A DNA stretch of 6,971 nucleotides from NCBI GenBank assembly GCA_003168295.1, contig PMST01000438.1, positions 14,316 to 21,286 of the forward strand. The letters are read 5' to 3'. This document shows positions 1-5,531 of the stretch, in pieces. Position 1 is the stretch's first letter. The number at the start of each line of letters is the position of its first letter. The stretch comes from Actinomycetota bacterium. Lineage in GTDB: Bacteria > Actinomycetota > Actinomycetes > Streptosporangiales > Streptosporangiaceae. The notes under the pieces were generated by a model, which was not told where the DNA came from, made no database searches, and saw nothing but the letters and a program-made list of their open reading frames with translations. Made by a program: the position numbers and the translations under genes.

Positions 1-296
1 ATGAGCCTGGTTCCTACCCCCTGGCCCCTTACCCTCCCTGTGACCAGGGTGTCCAGGATGAACGCGTGGACGCCGCCGTCCCAGCCAACGTTCACGAAGC
101 CGGCCAGGTCGCGTCCTTCCCGGGCGCAGACCCAGCCCAGGCTGTGCTGGTTCACCTGAGCCTGCCAGTCGTCCTCGAGCACCTTGTGGCTGAAACCCTC
201 TGCGTGCAACGCGTTGAGCGCGGCATTGCCGAACAGGCCGCGCCATTCGTAGGTGATCACCTGGCTAACGTAGGGAAGAACGGGGTTGGACGCCAT
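1..296 (-). CDS. GNAT family N-acetyltransferase, partial (3' end outside window)
   Basis: Reading leftward from an ATG at 296-294, the frame is open for 98 codons to the window edge. The product begins MASNPVLPYVSQ and contains the acetyl-CoA binding signature of GNAT enzymes, RGQGVGTRL, at residues 90-98 (R/QxxGxG/A with R90, G93, G95). It is preceded by the expected beta strands, with GFVNVGWDGG near residues 66-75 and FILDTLV near 79-85. GNAT enzymes move an acetyl group from acetyl-CoA to an amine; the substrate here cannot be told. The C-terminal part of the fold, about 40-60 residues, lies beyond the window. The ribosome binding site is weak (a purine run just upstream, GCGAAAACGG). 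The gene is divergent from a decapitated TetR remnant whose homology begins less than 15 bp upstream, so its native promoter may have been lost at that junction. I am confident of the family, less of the exact start. Confidence 0.8.
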   Translation of the reverse strand, partial: MASNPVLPYVSQVITYEWRGLFGNAALNALHAEGFSHKVLEDDWQAQVNQHSLGWVCAREGRDLAGFVNVGWDGGVHAFILDTLVTGRVRGQGVGTRL

Positions 297-304
297 CCGT
301 TTTC

Positions 305-652
305 GCGGCGTCCGGGCAAGCCTATGCCGTGATCGCCGAGCCAATGGATCCGGACGTGGACCAGGTGCGACTGGAGGCGCGGGCCGGGCTGGCCGCCGTG
401 TTCGCCGGCTTGATCCAGGAGGGAATCAAGTCAGGTGAGTTCGCCGGCCAGGACGCTCGGGTCCGCGGCGCGGCCATTGCCGGCGCATTCCTGGAAGGTG
501 TTGTCGCTCCCCTGGCTGACCGCGGGGTGCGTCCCCCCGACCGGCAGGCGATCAGCGGCGAGATCGCCCGTTTCTGCCAGGCCGCCGTAGCCGGGCTGCC
601 ACCTGCCGCTCCGGATGCCCGCACCCAAACCCGGACCGGCCCTCAGCGCTGA
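305..652 (+). pseudogene. C-terminal remnant of a TetR/AcrR-type transcriptional regulator
   Basis: The frame reads AYAVIAEPMDPDVD, then an amphipathic helix with VFAGLIQEGIKSGEFAGQD and AAIAGAFLEGVVAPLAD, and ends near IARFCQAAVAG. This pattern (AEPxDPxVD, AGLIxxGIxxGEF, a late RFC helix) is the ligand-binding and dimerization half of actinobacterial TetR repressors. The first GTG in frame is at 329-331, but recognisable TetR sequence extends upstream of it to about 305, and the frame closes at a TAA at 266-268. The usual N-terminal helix-turn-helix of about 50 residues, and most of the first half (an intact protein is about 190-210 residues), is absent. No good ribosome binding site precedes the GTG. 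I conclude it is a 5'-truncated pseudogene that cannot bind DNA. Its neighbours downstream are pieces of an acyl-CoA dehydrogenase, a gene type often controlled by TetR regulators, so the two may once have been linked (inference). Confidence 0.72.
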
Positions 653-689
653 CCGGCTCGTTCCGATGACCGATGCATGGAGACAGCAC

Positions 690-929
690 GTGACATTCAC
701 CAGCACGAACGATGCCGCCGAAGCTGACTTCTCCCGGCAGCGCCCGATCCCGGACAACTTGGTCCCGGATCTCAACGACGTAAACGCCTTCACCAGCGAC
801 AAGATCGCCGCCAAGGCCGCCGGACTGGCGGTGACAGCCCGTGGAGCGCAGGTAAGACCAGGACCCCGCGTCCCGGCGCAGCGCGGCGAAGCGGGAACCC
901 ACCCGAAGCCACGCCGGGAAGCAGCGTGA
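690..929 (+). pseudogene. Chimeric short ORF: AidB-like acyl-CoA dehydrogenase N-terminus fused to TnpB C-terminus
   Basis: A GTG at 690-692 follows GGAGA (679-683) at six bases, a good ribosome binding site, and opens a 79-codon frame to TGA at 927-929. The first part, to about residue 37, contains NLVPDLNDVNAFTSD, matching the N-terminal signature of AidB-type acyl-CoA dehydrogenases, commonly of the form NQxPPLxxxNLFTSD. From about residue 39 the sequence changes to IAAKAAGLAVTARGAQVRPG followed by a basic, proline-rich tail, which is how TnpB proteins of IS200/IS605 elements end after their DRDVNAA motif. The junction is near 801-804. The fusion could be translated because the start signals survive, but it lacks the dehydrogenase fold and the whole TnpB catalytic core, so no activity is expected. 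The AidB assignment rests on a short stretch and is supported mainly by the matching AidB C-terminus found at 976-1149. Alternative: an unrelated small hypothetical protein. Confidence 0.55.
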
Positions 930-975
930 CAGGCGGGAATCTCCGCCCTTCACTTCAGGGCGGAGTGGGAGTCAA
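804..975 (+). mobile_element. tnpB: 3' remnant of an IS200/IS605-type (IS1341-like) tnpB element, right end retained
   Basis: Three signals run in order. First, a TnpB C-terminal tail (AAGLAVTARGAQVRP, then a basic tail ending PRREAA) is encoded at about 807-926. Second, 15 bases after that stop there is GGGAAT followed by a perfect 9-bp hairpin (941-949 with 957-965) of the CTCCGCCCT/AGGGCGGAG type usual at the right end of actinobacterial tnpB elements. Third, a TCAA at 972-975, which commonly ends such elements. The left end, any tnpA, and all of tnpB upstream of its last 40 or so codons (including the RuvC residues) are gone, so the element is dead. Sequence directly after TCAA is the tail of an acyl-CoA dehydrogenase gene, which marks the right boundary. 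Family recognition is from memory of the conserved right-end pattern, not from a search. Confidence 0.65.
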
Positions 976-995
976 CTCGTCACGCGGATCGCGCT
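840..995 (+). ncRNA. Probable remnant of a TnpB omega-RNA (reRNA) scaffold with guide-position sequence
   Basis: In IS200/IS605 elements the RNA guide of TnpB is made from the 3' end of tnpB plus the right end, finishing in the flanking DNA, which serves as guide. Here the 3' coding tail, the terminal hairpin (941-965) and the TCAA end (972-975) are all present. The guide position would start at 976 with CTCGTCACGCGGATCGCG, which is the interrupted dehydrogenase gene itself. The 5' extent is a guess. With TnpB lost in this locus the RNA could act only with a TnpB supplied from elsewhere; whether it is still transcribed is unknown. Confidence 0.4.
941..965 (+). repeat. Right-end hairpin of the tnpB element, loop enlarged by a CTTCA duplication
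   Basis: A perfect 9-bp inverted repeat pairs 941-949 (CTCCGCCCT) with 957-965 (AGGGCGGAG) around a 7-base loop, TCACTTC. The usual version of this hairpin has a very tight turn of the CCCTTCAGGG or CCCTTTAGGG kind. Here CTTCA occurs twice in tandem (948-952 and 953-957), so the loop appears enlarged by a 5-base duplication. Without its element the hairpin might also act as a weak transcription terminator. Confidence 0.7.
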
Positions 996-1149
996 CGCGG
1001 TCCAGGCCGCGCTCTTGGTCAAGCACGCGCCGGCCGTTGTCGCCGACGCCTTCATTGCCTCCAGGCTAGTGTCCGGATGGAGACCGGGATATGGCACCAT
1101 GCGCGGTGTCGACTTCCAGGCGATCATCGAATTCGCCCGGCTCGGGTGA
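976..1149 (+). pseudogene. C-terminal fragment of an AidB-type acyl-CoA dehydrogenase
   Basis: Starting directly after the TCAA end of the tnpB remnant, a frame of 57 codons runs to TGA at 1147-1149. It reads LVTRIALAVQAALLVKHAPA, then VVADAFIASRLVSGW, a GYGTM segment and VDFQAIIEFARLG. This is the usual close of actinobacterial AidB/acyl-CoA dehydrogenase proteins: a helix with QAxLLxxHAP, then VADAFxASRL, a GxxxGTL-type turn, then a VDxxAIIERA end. There is no start codon or ribosome binding site of its own. It is also in a different frame from the AidB-like start at 690. An intact protein is about 540-560 residues; only about 37 plus 57 remain, so roughly 450 residues are missing. AidB-like enzymes bind FAD and DNA and belong to the adaptive response to alkylation; the actinobacterial members may have other roles. 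Non-functional. Confidence 0.68.
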
Positions 1150-1245
1150 CCTCCGCTACGAACTCGCTGATAAGCGTGAAGCCGTGCTTGTCATACCGGC
1201 CACGGGAGTGGCGCTCATCGTGGCTCAACCTGAAAGGAAGGAATC

Positions 1246-2172
1246 ATGCGGATTGCTGTGATGGCCACCGGCGCCGTGGGCGGCTACTTCGGTGCCCGGC
1301 TGGCGCGGGCTGGTCACGAGGTGGCGTTCGTGGCTCGCGGGCGGCAGCTCGAAGCGCTGCGCGCCCACGGGCTGCGCGTGTACAGCCCGCTCGGGGACCT
1401 GCACCTGCCGGACATCGAGGTCACCGGCGACCCGGCCGGGATCGGCACCGTCGACCTCGTGCTGTTCACCGTGAAGCTGTGGGACACGACGGAGGCAGCC
1501 GACGCCATCAAGCCGCTGCTCGGCGGAAACACCGGCGTGATCTCGCTCCAGAACAGCGTGGTGAAGGACGATATCCTGCGTCACGCTCTGGGCGCCGAGC
1601 ACATCATCGGCGGCGTCTGCTACATCGCCGCTACCATCGCCGAGCCTGGAGTCATCCGTCATTCCGGCACGCTGGCGAAGCTGGTGTTCGGCGAGTACGA
1701 CGGCTCGCGGTCGCCGCGCGTGCGGCAGTTCCGTGATGCCTGCGCGGACGCCGGCATCGACGCTGAGATCAGCGACCGGATCGAGCAGGCGATCTGGGAG
1801 AAGTTCGTCTTCCTGACCGGGGTGTCCGGCACCACCAGCCTGGCGCGCTCGGCCATCGGCCCGATCCGCAGCCATCCGCGCTCGCGCGCTTTCCTGCACG
1901 ACGCCATGGAGGAGGTCGTGCAGGTCGCCCGCGCCCAGGAGGTGCCGTTGCCCGCCGACTACGCCGATGACCGGCTCGCCTTTGTCGACCAGCTGAACGC
2001 CGGCGTGAGCTCCTCGATGCACCACGACCTCGAGCAGGGCAACCGCCTCGAAGTTGACTGGCTCAGCGGCGACGTGGTCGAGCGCGGAACCCGGCTGGGC
2101 GTGCCGACGCCGTGCAACCGGGCGATCTCCGACATCCTCTCGATCTACAGCGAGGGCTCACACGGCATCTGA
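1246..2172 (+). CDS. Ketopantoate reductase (2-dehydropantoate 2-reductase) family protein
   Basis: This 308-residue protein, the normal length for the family, starts at an ATG preceded by AAGGAAGGA (1234-1242). The N-terminal Rossmann fold begins IAVMATGAVGGYFG. The family's catalytic and binding positions are visible: K77 in FTVKLWDT, N103 in SLQNSVV, K186 in AIWEKFVFL, and E269 in the SSMHHDLEQGNRLEVD stretch that matches the SSMLQDxxxGxxTEID motif. PanE reduces ketopantoate to pantoate with NADPH in pantothenate and coenzyme A synthesis, in the cytoplasm. The first glycine of the GxGxxG nucleotide loop is alanine (A7, T8, G9). Actinobacteria often carry several paralogues, and no pantothenate genes lie nearby, so it may act on another 2-oxo acid. 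It is the first intact plus-strand gene after the broken region, and no clear promoter was seen upstream. The following gene starts 94 bp after the stop under its own promoter. Confidence 0.92.
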   Translation: MRIAVMATGAVGGYFGARLARAGHEVAFVARGRQLEALRAHGLRVYSPLGDLHLPDIEVTGDPAGIGTVDLVLFTVKLWDTTEAADAIKPLLGGNTGVISLQNSVVKDDILRHALGAEHIIGGVCYIAATIAEPGVIRHSGTLAKLVFGEYDGSRSPRVRQFRDACADAGIDAEISDRIEQAIWEKFVFLTGVSGTTSLARSAIGPIRSHPRSRAFLHDAMEEVVQVARAQEVPLPADYADDRLAFVDQLNAGVSSSMHHDLEQGNRLEVDWLSGDVVERGTRLGVPTPCNRAISDILSIYSEGSHGI

Positions 2173-2231
2173 GGTCCAGCACCCGTTCGGCATCCGCGGC
2201 AAATCAGCCTCCCTGGAGATCATCAAGAAAA

Positions 2232-2260
2232 TTGACCGACAAGGTACTTGCAGATATCGT
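2232..2260 (+). promoter_or_regulatory. Probable promoter giving a leaderless transcript of the MarR-VOC gene
   Basis: TTGACC (2232-2237) resembles a -35 box (TTGACA, 5 of 6), and TATCGT (2255-2260) resembles a -10 box (TATAAT, 4 of 6), separated by the ideal 17 bases. The predicted transcription start, about seven bases after the -10 box, is 2267, exactly the A of the ATG of the regulator gene. No ribosome binding site precedes that ATG, which fits leaderless translation, common in actinobacteria. The region (about 2221-2260) is AT-rich against its surroundings. A regulator of this type often represses itself, so its operator may overlap these boxes, but I see no strong inverted repeat beyond the central GATATC (2253-2258). 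Confidence 0.55.
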
Positions 2261-2266
2261 GACGGG

Positions 2267-3088
2267 ATGGAGAACGCCGACCGGAACGAATTCGCGACAC
2301 CCACGCTGATGCGATCCGCTCGCGGTGCGTACGCCCAGGCCATCAGGGCGCAGCTGAACGCCATCGGGATCGACGACCTGCCGAGGAACGGAGCCTTCAT
2401 CCTGGCGGGAATCGACACCTCAGGGGGACCGAGACAGAACCTGCCAGCGGAGCTGGGCGTGACGAAGCAGGCCGTGAGCCTGGTGATCGACGTCCTGGTC
2501 AACCGGGGCTACCTGGAACGGCATTCCGACCCCGGCGACCGCCGCCGCGTCGTCCTGAAGCTGACCGGCCGGGGCCAGGAGGTGGTGGACGCCACCCTGC
2601 GCGGGGTAGCGGCCGTCGACCGCGAACTCGAAGCGCGCGTACCGCCCGAGCAGATCGAAGCGATGCGATCGGCGCTCATCGCCCTGACCGAGATCAAGGC
2701 CACCGACCTCAGCACCGGAGCGGGCCGCCGCCGGCCCGCCCGCGAGCTGCGCCGCTTCAGCCCGATCTTCGGTGTCCGCGACCTGGCCGCGGCGCTGGCC
2801 CACTACGCCACGCTCGGTTTCCACACGTTCGCCGACGACGGCGGCGACCAGTACGGCTTCGCCCGGCGGGACGGCATCGGGCTGCACCTAGCCGTGCACG
2901 ACGCCACCTGCCCGGGGTCGGCCTATCTCTACGTGCGCGACGCCGACGCTCTCTACCAGGAATGGAGCCGGCCCGGCATCGCTGGCCACACCCACCCGGC
3001 CGGGCCGACCCCCTACCGGATGCGGGAAGGCTCCCATGTCGACCCGGACGGCAATCTGATCCGTTTCGGTTCACCCCTTGAGGACTGA
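2267..3088 (+). CDS. MarR-family transcriptional regulator fused to a VOC (glyoxalase/bleomycin-resistance fold) domain
   Basis: The protein is 273 residues. Residues 1-150 are a MarR regulator: a dimerization helix near 14-34, a winged helix-turn-helix with NLPAELGVTKQAVSLVID (58-75) and NRGYLER (79-85), a wing at 86-100 with the MarR signature DPGDRRRVVLKLT, and a long C-terminal helix. After a basic linker (GAGRRRPAREL, 151-161), residues 164-270 form a VOC domain with FGVRDLAAALAHYATLGF, GIGLHLAVH, AYLYVRDADALYQEW and the closing VDPDGNLIRFGSP (258-270). H207 and E254 sit where metal ligands occur in some VOC enzymes, but the sequence is closer to bleomycin-resistance-type binding proteins, which carry no metal. 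I infer that the VOC domain binds a ligand and controls DNA binding, or sequesters the compound. I chose ATG 2267 because the MarR domain begins there and the promoter points at it; the frame stays open upstream into the previous gene without a better start. The next gene follows after two bases. Confidence 0.92.
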   Translation: MENADRNEFATPTLMRSARGAYAQAIRAQLNAIGIDDLPRNGAFILAGIDTSGGPRQNLPAELGVTKQAVSLVIDVLVNRGYLERHSDPGDRRRVVLKLTGRGQEVVDATLRGVAAVDRELEARVPPEQIEAMRSALIALTEIKATDLSTGAGRRRPARELRRFSPIFGVRDLAAALAHYATLGFHTFADDGGDQYGFARRDGIGLHLAVHDATCPGSAYLYVRDADALYQEWSRPGIAGHTHPAGPTPYRMREGSHVDPDGNLIRFGSPLED

Positions 3089-3090
3089 AC

Positions 3091-4029
3091 GTGGCCTGGT
3101 TCCAGCTCAAACCCATCTGCGTCGCGGTAGCCGCGATCGCCGTCCTGGCCGGCTGCGGAGGCAGTAGCACCGCCTCAACCGGTACCACCACCGCCCGCCA
3201 CGCCGCGGTCGTGACTTCCCTTGACGTCATCAACGCACCGGTCAAGGTCGCCGACACCGCCGCCGGGCCGGTGGGCTACCGCGAGGTCGGCGCGGGCAGC
3301 CCGCTCGTGCTCATCACCGGACTAGGCGGGTCCATCGACAGCTGGCAGCCGTCGTTCGTCGCCACCCTGGCCGCCGATCACCAGGTGGTGATGTTCGACA
3401 ACCCCGGAGTCGGCCACACCATTCCACTGACCCCGGCGGTGAGCATCAGCGCCATGGCGAACGAGACCAGCGCCCTGATCTCGACGCTCCGGCTGGGCCG
3501 CGTCGCGGTGCTCGGCTGGTCCATGGGCGGCATGATCGCCCAGGCCCTCGCCGTGCTTCACCCGGCGCAGGTGTCCAGGCTCGTCCTGGCCGCCACCCAG
3601 CCCGGGACCGGGCACGCGCGGCCGGTTCCGGCCGCGGCCGCCGCCGCGGTGGTCAGCTCCAACCCGGCGGAACTGCTCGCGGTGCTGTTCCCGCCGAGCG
3701 CGGCCGCCGCCGCCCGCGCTTACGTGGCCGGGATTCTCCGGTACCCGGACTACTATCAGGCGCCGAGGAACGCCGTCGCCACCCAGTCGCTGGCCGTCCA
3801 GACGTGGATAGCGGGCGATGACGGGGCCGGACCGCGGTTCGGGCAGGTGCGGCTGCCCGTCCTGGTGGCCGACGGCACCCTGGATCAGCTCGATCCGAGC
3901 CCCAACGACCGGGCCCTGGCCGCCAGCGTGCCGGGGGCGAAGCTGCTCCTGTACCCCGGCGCCGGGCACGCCTTCTTGTTCCAGGACGCGGCGAGCTTCC
4001 TGCCCGCCGTCGAACGGTTCCTGCGCTGA
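3091..4029 (+). CDS. Secreted lipoprotein, alpha/beta hydrolase
   Basis: The 312-residue product starts at GTG 3091, six bases after GAGGA (3080-3084), with only two bases between it and the stop of the regulator gene, so translation is probably coupled. Residues 1-21 are a lipoprotein signal peptide ending in the lipobox LAGC with C22 as the lipidated residue, followed by a Ser/Thr-rich linker to about residue 43. The mature part is an alpha/beta hydrolase: oxyanion-loop region TGLGGS (76-81), DNPGVGHT (103-110), nucleophile elbow GWSMGG with S144, an Ala/Pro-rich cap (about 170-235), the acid most likely D265 in DGTLDQLDP (D261 is the alternative), and H293 in GAGHAFL. It should sit on the outer face of the membrane and cleave an ester, lactone or similar bond; the substrate is unknown. 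Pairing with a ligand-sensing regulator suggests substrate-induced expression (inference). Confidence 0.9.
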   Translation: MAWFQLKPICVAVAAIAVLAGCGGSSTASTGTTTARHAAVVTSLDVINAPVKVADTAAGPVGYREVGAGSPLVLITGLGGSIDSWQPSFVATLAADHQVVMFDNPGVGHTIPLTPAVSISAMANETSALISTLRLGRVAVLGWSMGGMIAQALAVLHPAQVSRLVLAATQPGTGHARPVPAAAAAAVVSSNPAELLAVLFPPSAAAAARAYVAGILRYPDYYQAPRNAVATQSLAVQTWIAGDDGAGPRFGQVRLPVLVADGTLDQLDPSPNDRALAASVPGAKLLLYPGAGHAFLFQDAASFLPAVERFLR

Positions 4030-4115
4030 ACGACGCGTGCGTACACTTACCCCCGCGAGCAATCTCGCCGCGTCGGCCAGGTATCTGCCAGGCCTAGCCA
4101 GAACGGGAGGGCCCG

Positions 4116-5486
4116 ATGCTCCCACCCAGGTTCATCCGGCGCTTGGTGCTGGCGCCGCTGGTGGTCGTGATCGCGCTCGCCTTCATCGTGCTGTCCCCGT
4201 TCCTGGCCCTGCTGGCGCTGGTGTTCGGCCTGACCGCGCGGTCGCGGCCGGGCCGGATGCGCAGCCTGCGGCTGACCTGCTTCGCGCTGATCTGGTTCAT
4301 CGCGGAGACCGCGGCCCTGTTCATGCTGCTTGGCCTGTGGATCGTGTCCGGGTTCGGCGGGCGGCTGCGCACCGAGCCGTACCAGAGCCGGCACTACGCG
4401 GTCATCAAGTGGTTCCTTGACGTGATGTACGACGGAGCGGCCCGGACCTACGGGCTGCGGGTCGAGGTCGACGAGCCTGAGCTCACCCCGGAGGAGCGGA
4501 TCGCCCGGCTGGCCCGGCCGATCATCGTGCTCAGCCGGCACGCCGGCCCCGGCGACTCGTTCTTGCTCATCCACGAGCTGCTGAGCGTGTACGGACGGCG
4601 GCCGCGGGTGGTGATGAAGTCGGCGCTGCAGCTGGATCCCAGCGTGGACGTGCTGGGAAACCGGCTGCCGAACGTGTTCATCCAGCACACCAAGGTCGGC
4701 GAGAGCCTGTTCACCGAGCAGATCGAGCGGCTGGCCGCCGGGCTCGGCCCGACCGACGCCCTGGTGATCTTCCCCGAGGGCGCCAACTGGACGCCGGGCC
4801 GGTGGCGCCGCGGGATCCGGCGGCTGGAGCACTCGGGCCACCCGGACCTGGCCGCGAAGGCCAAGAAGATGCCGAACCTGCTCCCGCCGCGGCCCGGCGG
4901 GACGCTGGCCGCCATCGCGGCCTGCCCGGACGCCGACGTGATCTTCGTGGCGCACGCCGGCCTCGACACCATCGTCAGCGTCCGGGACGTCTGGCGGAAC
5001 TTCCCCATCAACCAGGTCATCAAGGCCCGCTGGTGGCGGGTCCCGCACGATGCGATACCGCGGGACGCCACCCACGACGCCCAGGTGCAGTGGCTCTATG
5101 ACTGGTGGCAGCGCATCGACACCTGGATCTCAGAAAACCGCCCCGGCGGCGCTCCGGTTCCCGAAGTAACCCCCGAGCCCAGCGAGGTAATCCCCGAGCC
5201 CGAGAGCGACACCGCCGAGCCGGTCGCGGAGTTACCGCCTGACCATCAAACTGACCACCCGCCGGCCATAAACGGACCTAAGAGGCAAAAGACACCGGGT
5301 GCCTTCGGTTTCCGTGGTGGATCCGGGTTCCGCGACGGATCTGTGCATCCCGTCCCACATGCCAAGTCCGAACACCGGCCGGCGCGCGGCTCACGATCGA
5401 GGCGACGGTCAGACTCTGAGGTTCGGCCAGCCACCCTCGGTGGTCCGGGCCGGACACCATCCGAGAAACCGTCAAACAGTACTTAA
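4116..5486 (+). CDS. PlsC-type (lyso)phospholipid acyltransferase family membrane protein
   Basis: ATG 4116 is preceded by GGGAGG (4105-4110). Residues 10-40 and 53-80 are two hydrophobic segments that anchor the protein. The acyltransferase domain follows, with the HX4D catalytic motif as RHAGPGDS (H142, D147) and the FPEG block at 219-222 (IFPEGANWTPGRWRRG), where Thr-Arg of the usual FPEGTR is replaced by Ala-Asn, as in a known actinobacterial subgroup. Such enzymes add an acyl chain from acyl-CoA or acyl carrier protein to lysophosphatidic acid or a related lipid at the inner membrane face; the exact acceptor is not known. The recognisable domain ends near residue 340. A Pro/Glu-rich tail (346-375) is followed by about 68 Arg/Ser/Gly-rich residues (389-456) whose codons are much less G/C-biased at position 3, so the last 200 bp may be read-through after a lost stop. 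The gene lies 86 bp after the hydrolase and converges on the next gene. Confidence 0.9.
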   Translation: MLPPRFIRRLVLAPLVVVIALAFIVLSPFLALLALVFGLTARSRPGRMRSLRLTCFALIWFIAETAALFMLLGLWIVSGFGGRLRTEPYQSRHYAVIKWFLDVMYDGAARTYGLRVEVDEPELTPEERIARLARPIIVLSRHAGPGDSFLLIHELLSVYGRRPRVVMKSALQLDPSVDVLGNRLPNVFIQHTKVGESLFTEQIERLAAGLGPTDALVIFPEGANWTPGRWRRGIRRLEHSGHPDLAAKAKKMPNLLPPRPGGTLAAIAACPDADVIFVAHAGLDTIVSVRDVWRNFPINQVIKARWWRVPHDAIPRDATHDAQVQWLYDWWQRIDTWISENRPGGAPVPEVTPEPSEVIPEPESDTAEPVAELPPDHQTDHPPAINGPKRQKTPGAFGFRGGSGFRDGSVHPVPHAKSEHRPARGSRSRRRSDSEVRPATLGGPGRTPSEKPSNST

Positions 5487-5531
5487 TGCCGATAAAAGGG
5501 GCGTATCCGGGAGTCGCCGCTACCAGATCTG

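Noticed and set aside
66..332. Plus-strand ORF of 88 codons
   Set aside because: It lies opposite the GNAT gene and has no family resemblance or ribosome binding site; the minus-strand reading contains the acetyl-CoA binding motif.
1150..1245. Possible plus-strand peptide starting LRYELADKREAVLVIP before the reductase
   Set aside because: No start codon, poor third-position bias and no recognised family; it runs through the reductase ribosome binding site.
1077..1736. Plus-strand ORF of 219 codons overlapping the reductase start
   Set aside because: It is rich in Arg/Ala and low in hydrophobic residues, a typical frame shadow of GC-rich coding sequence; the reductase frame has all family motifs.
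4055..4068. Small hairpin GCGAG-CAAT-CTCGC after the lipoprotein hydrolase stop
   Set aside because: The 5-bp stem without a T-run is too weak to call a terminator; such stems are frequent by chance in this base composition.
4030..4115. Possible promoter (TACACT at 4042-4047) before the acyltransferase
   Set aside because: No matching -35 box at a suitable distance; the gap is short and the gene could be read from the hydrolase operon.
4047..5075. Minus-strand ORF of 342 codons opposite the acyltransferase
   Set aside because: Composition (Asp, Gln, Pro, His, Arg rich, no fold pattern) is that of an antisense shadow; the plus strand carries HX4D and FPEG motifs.
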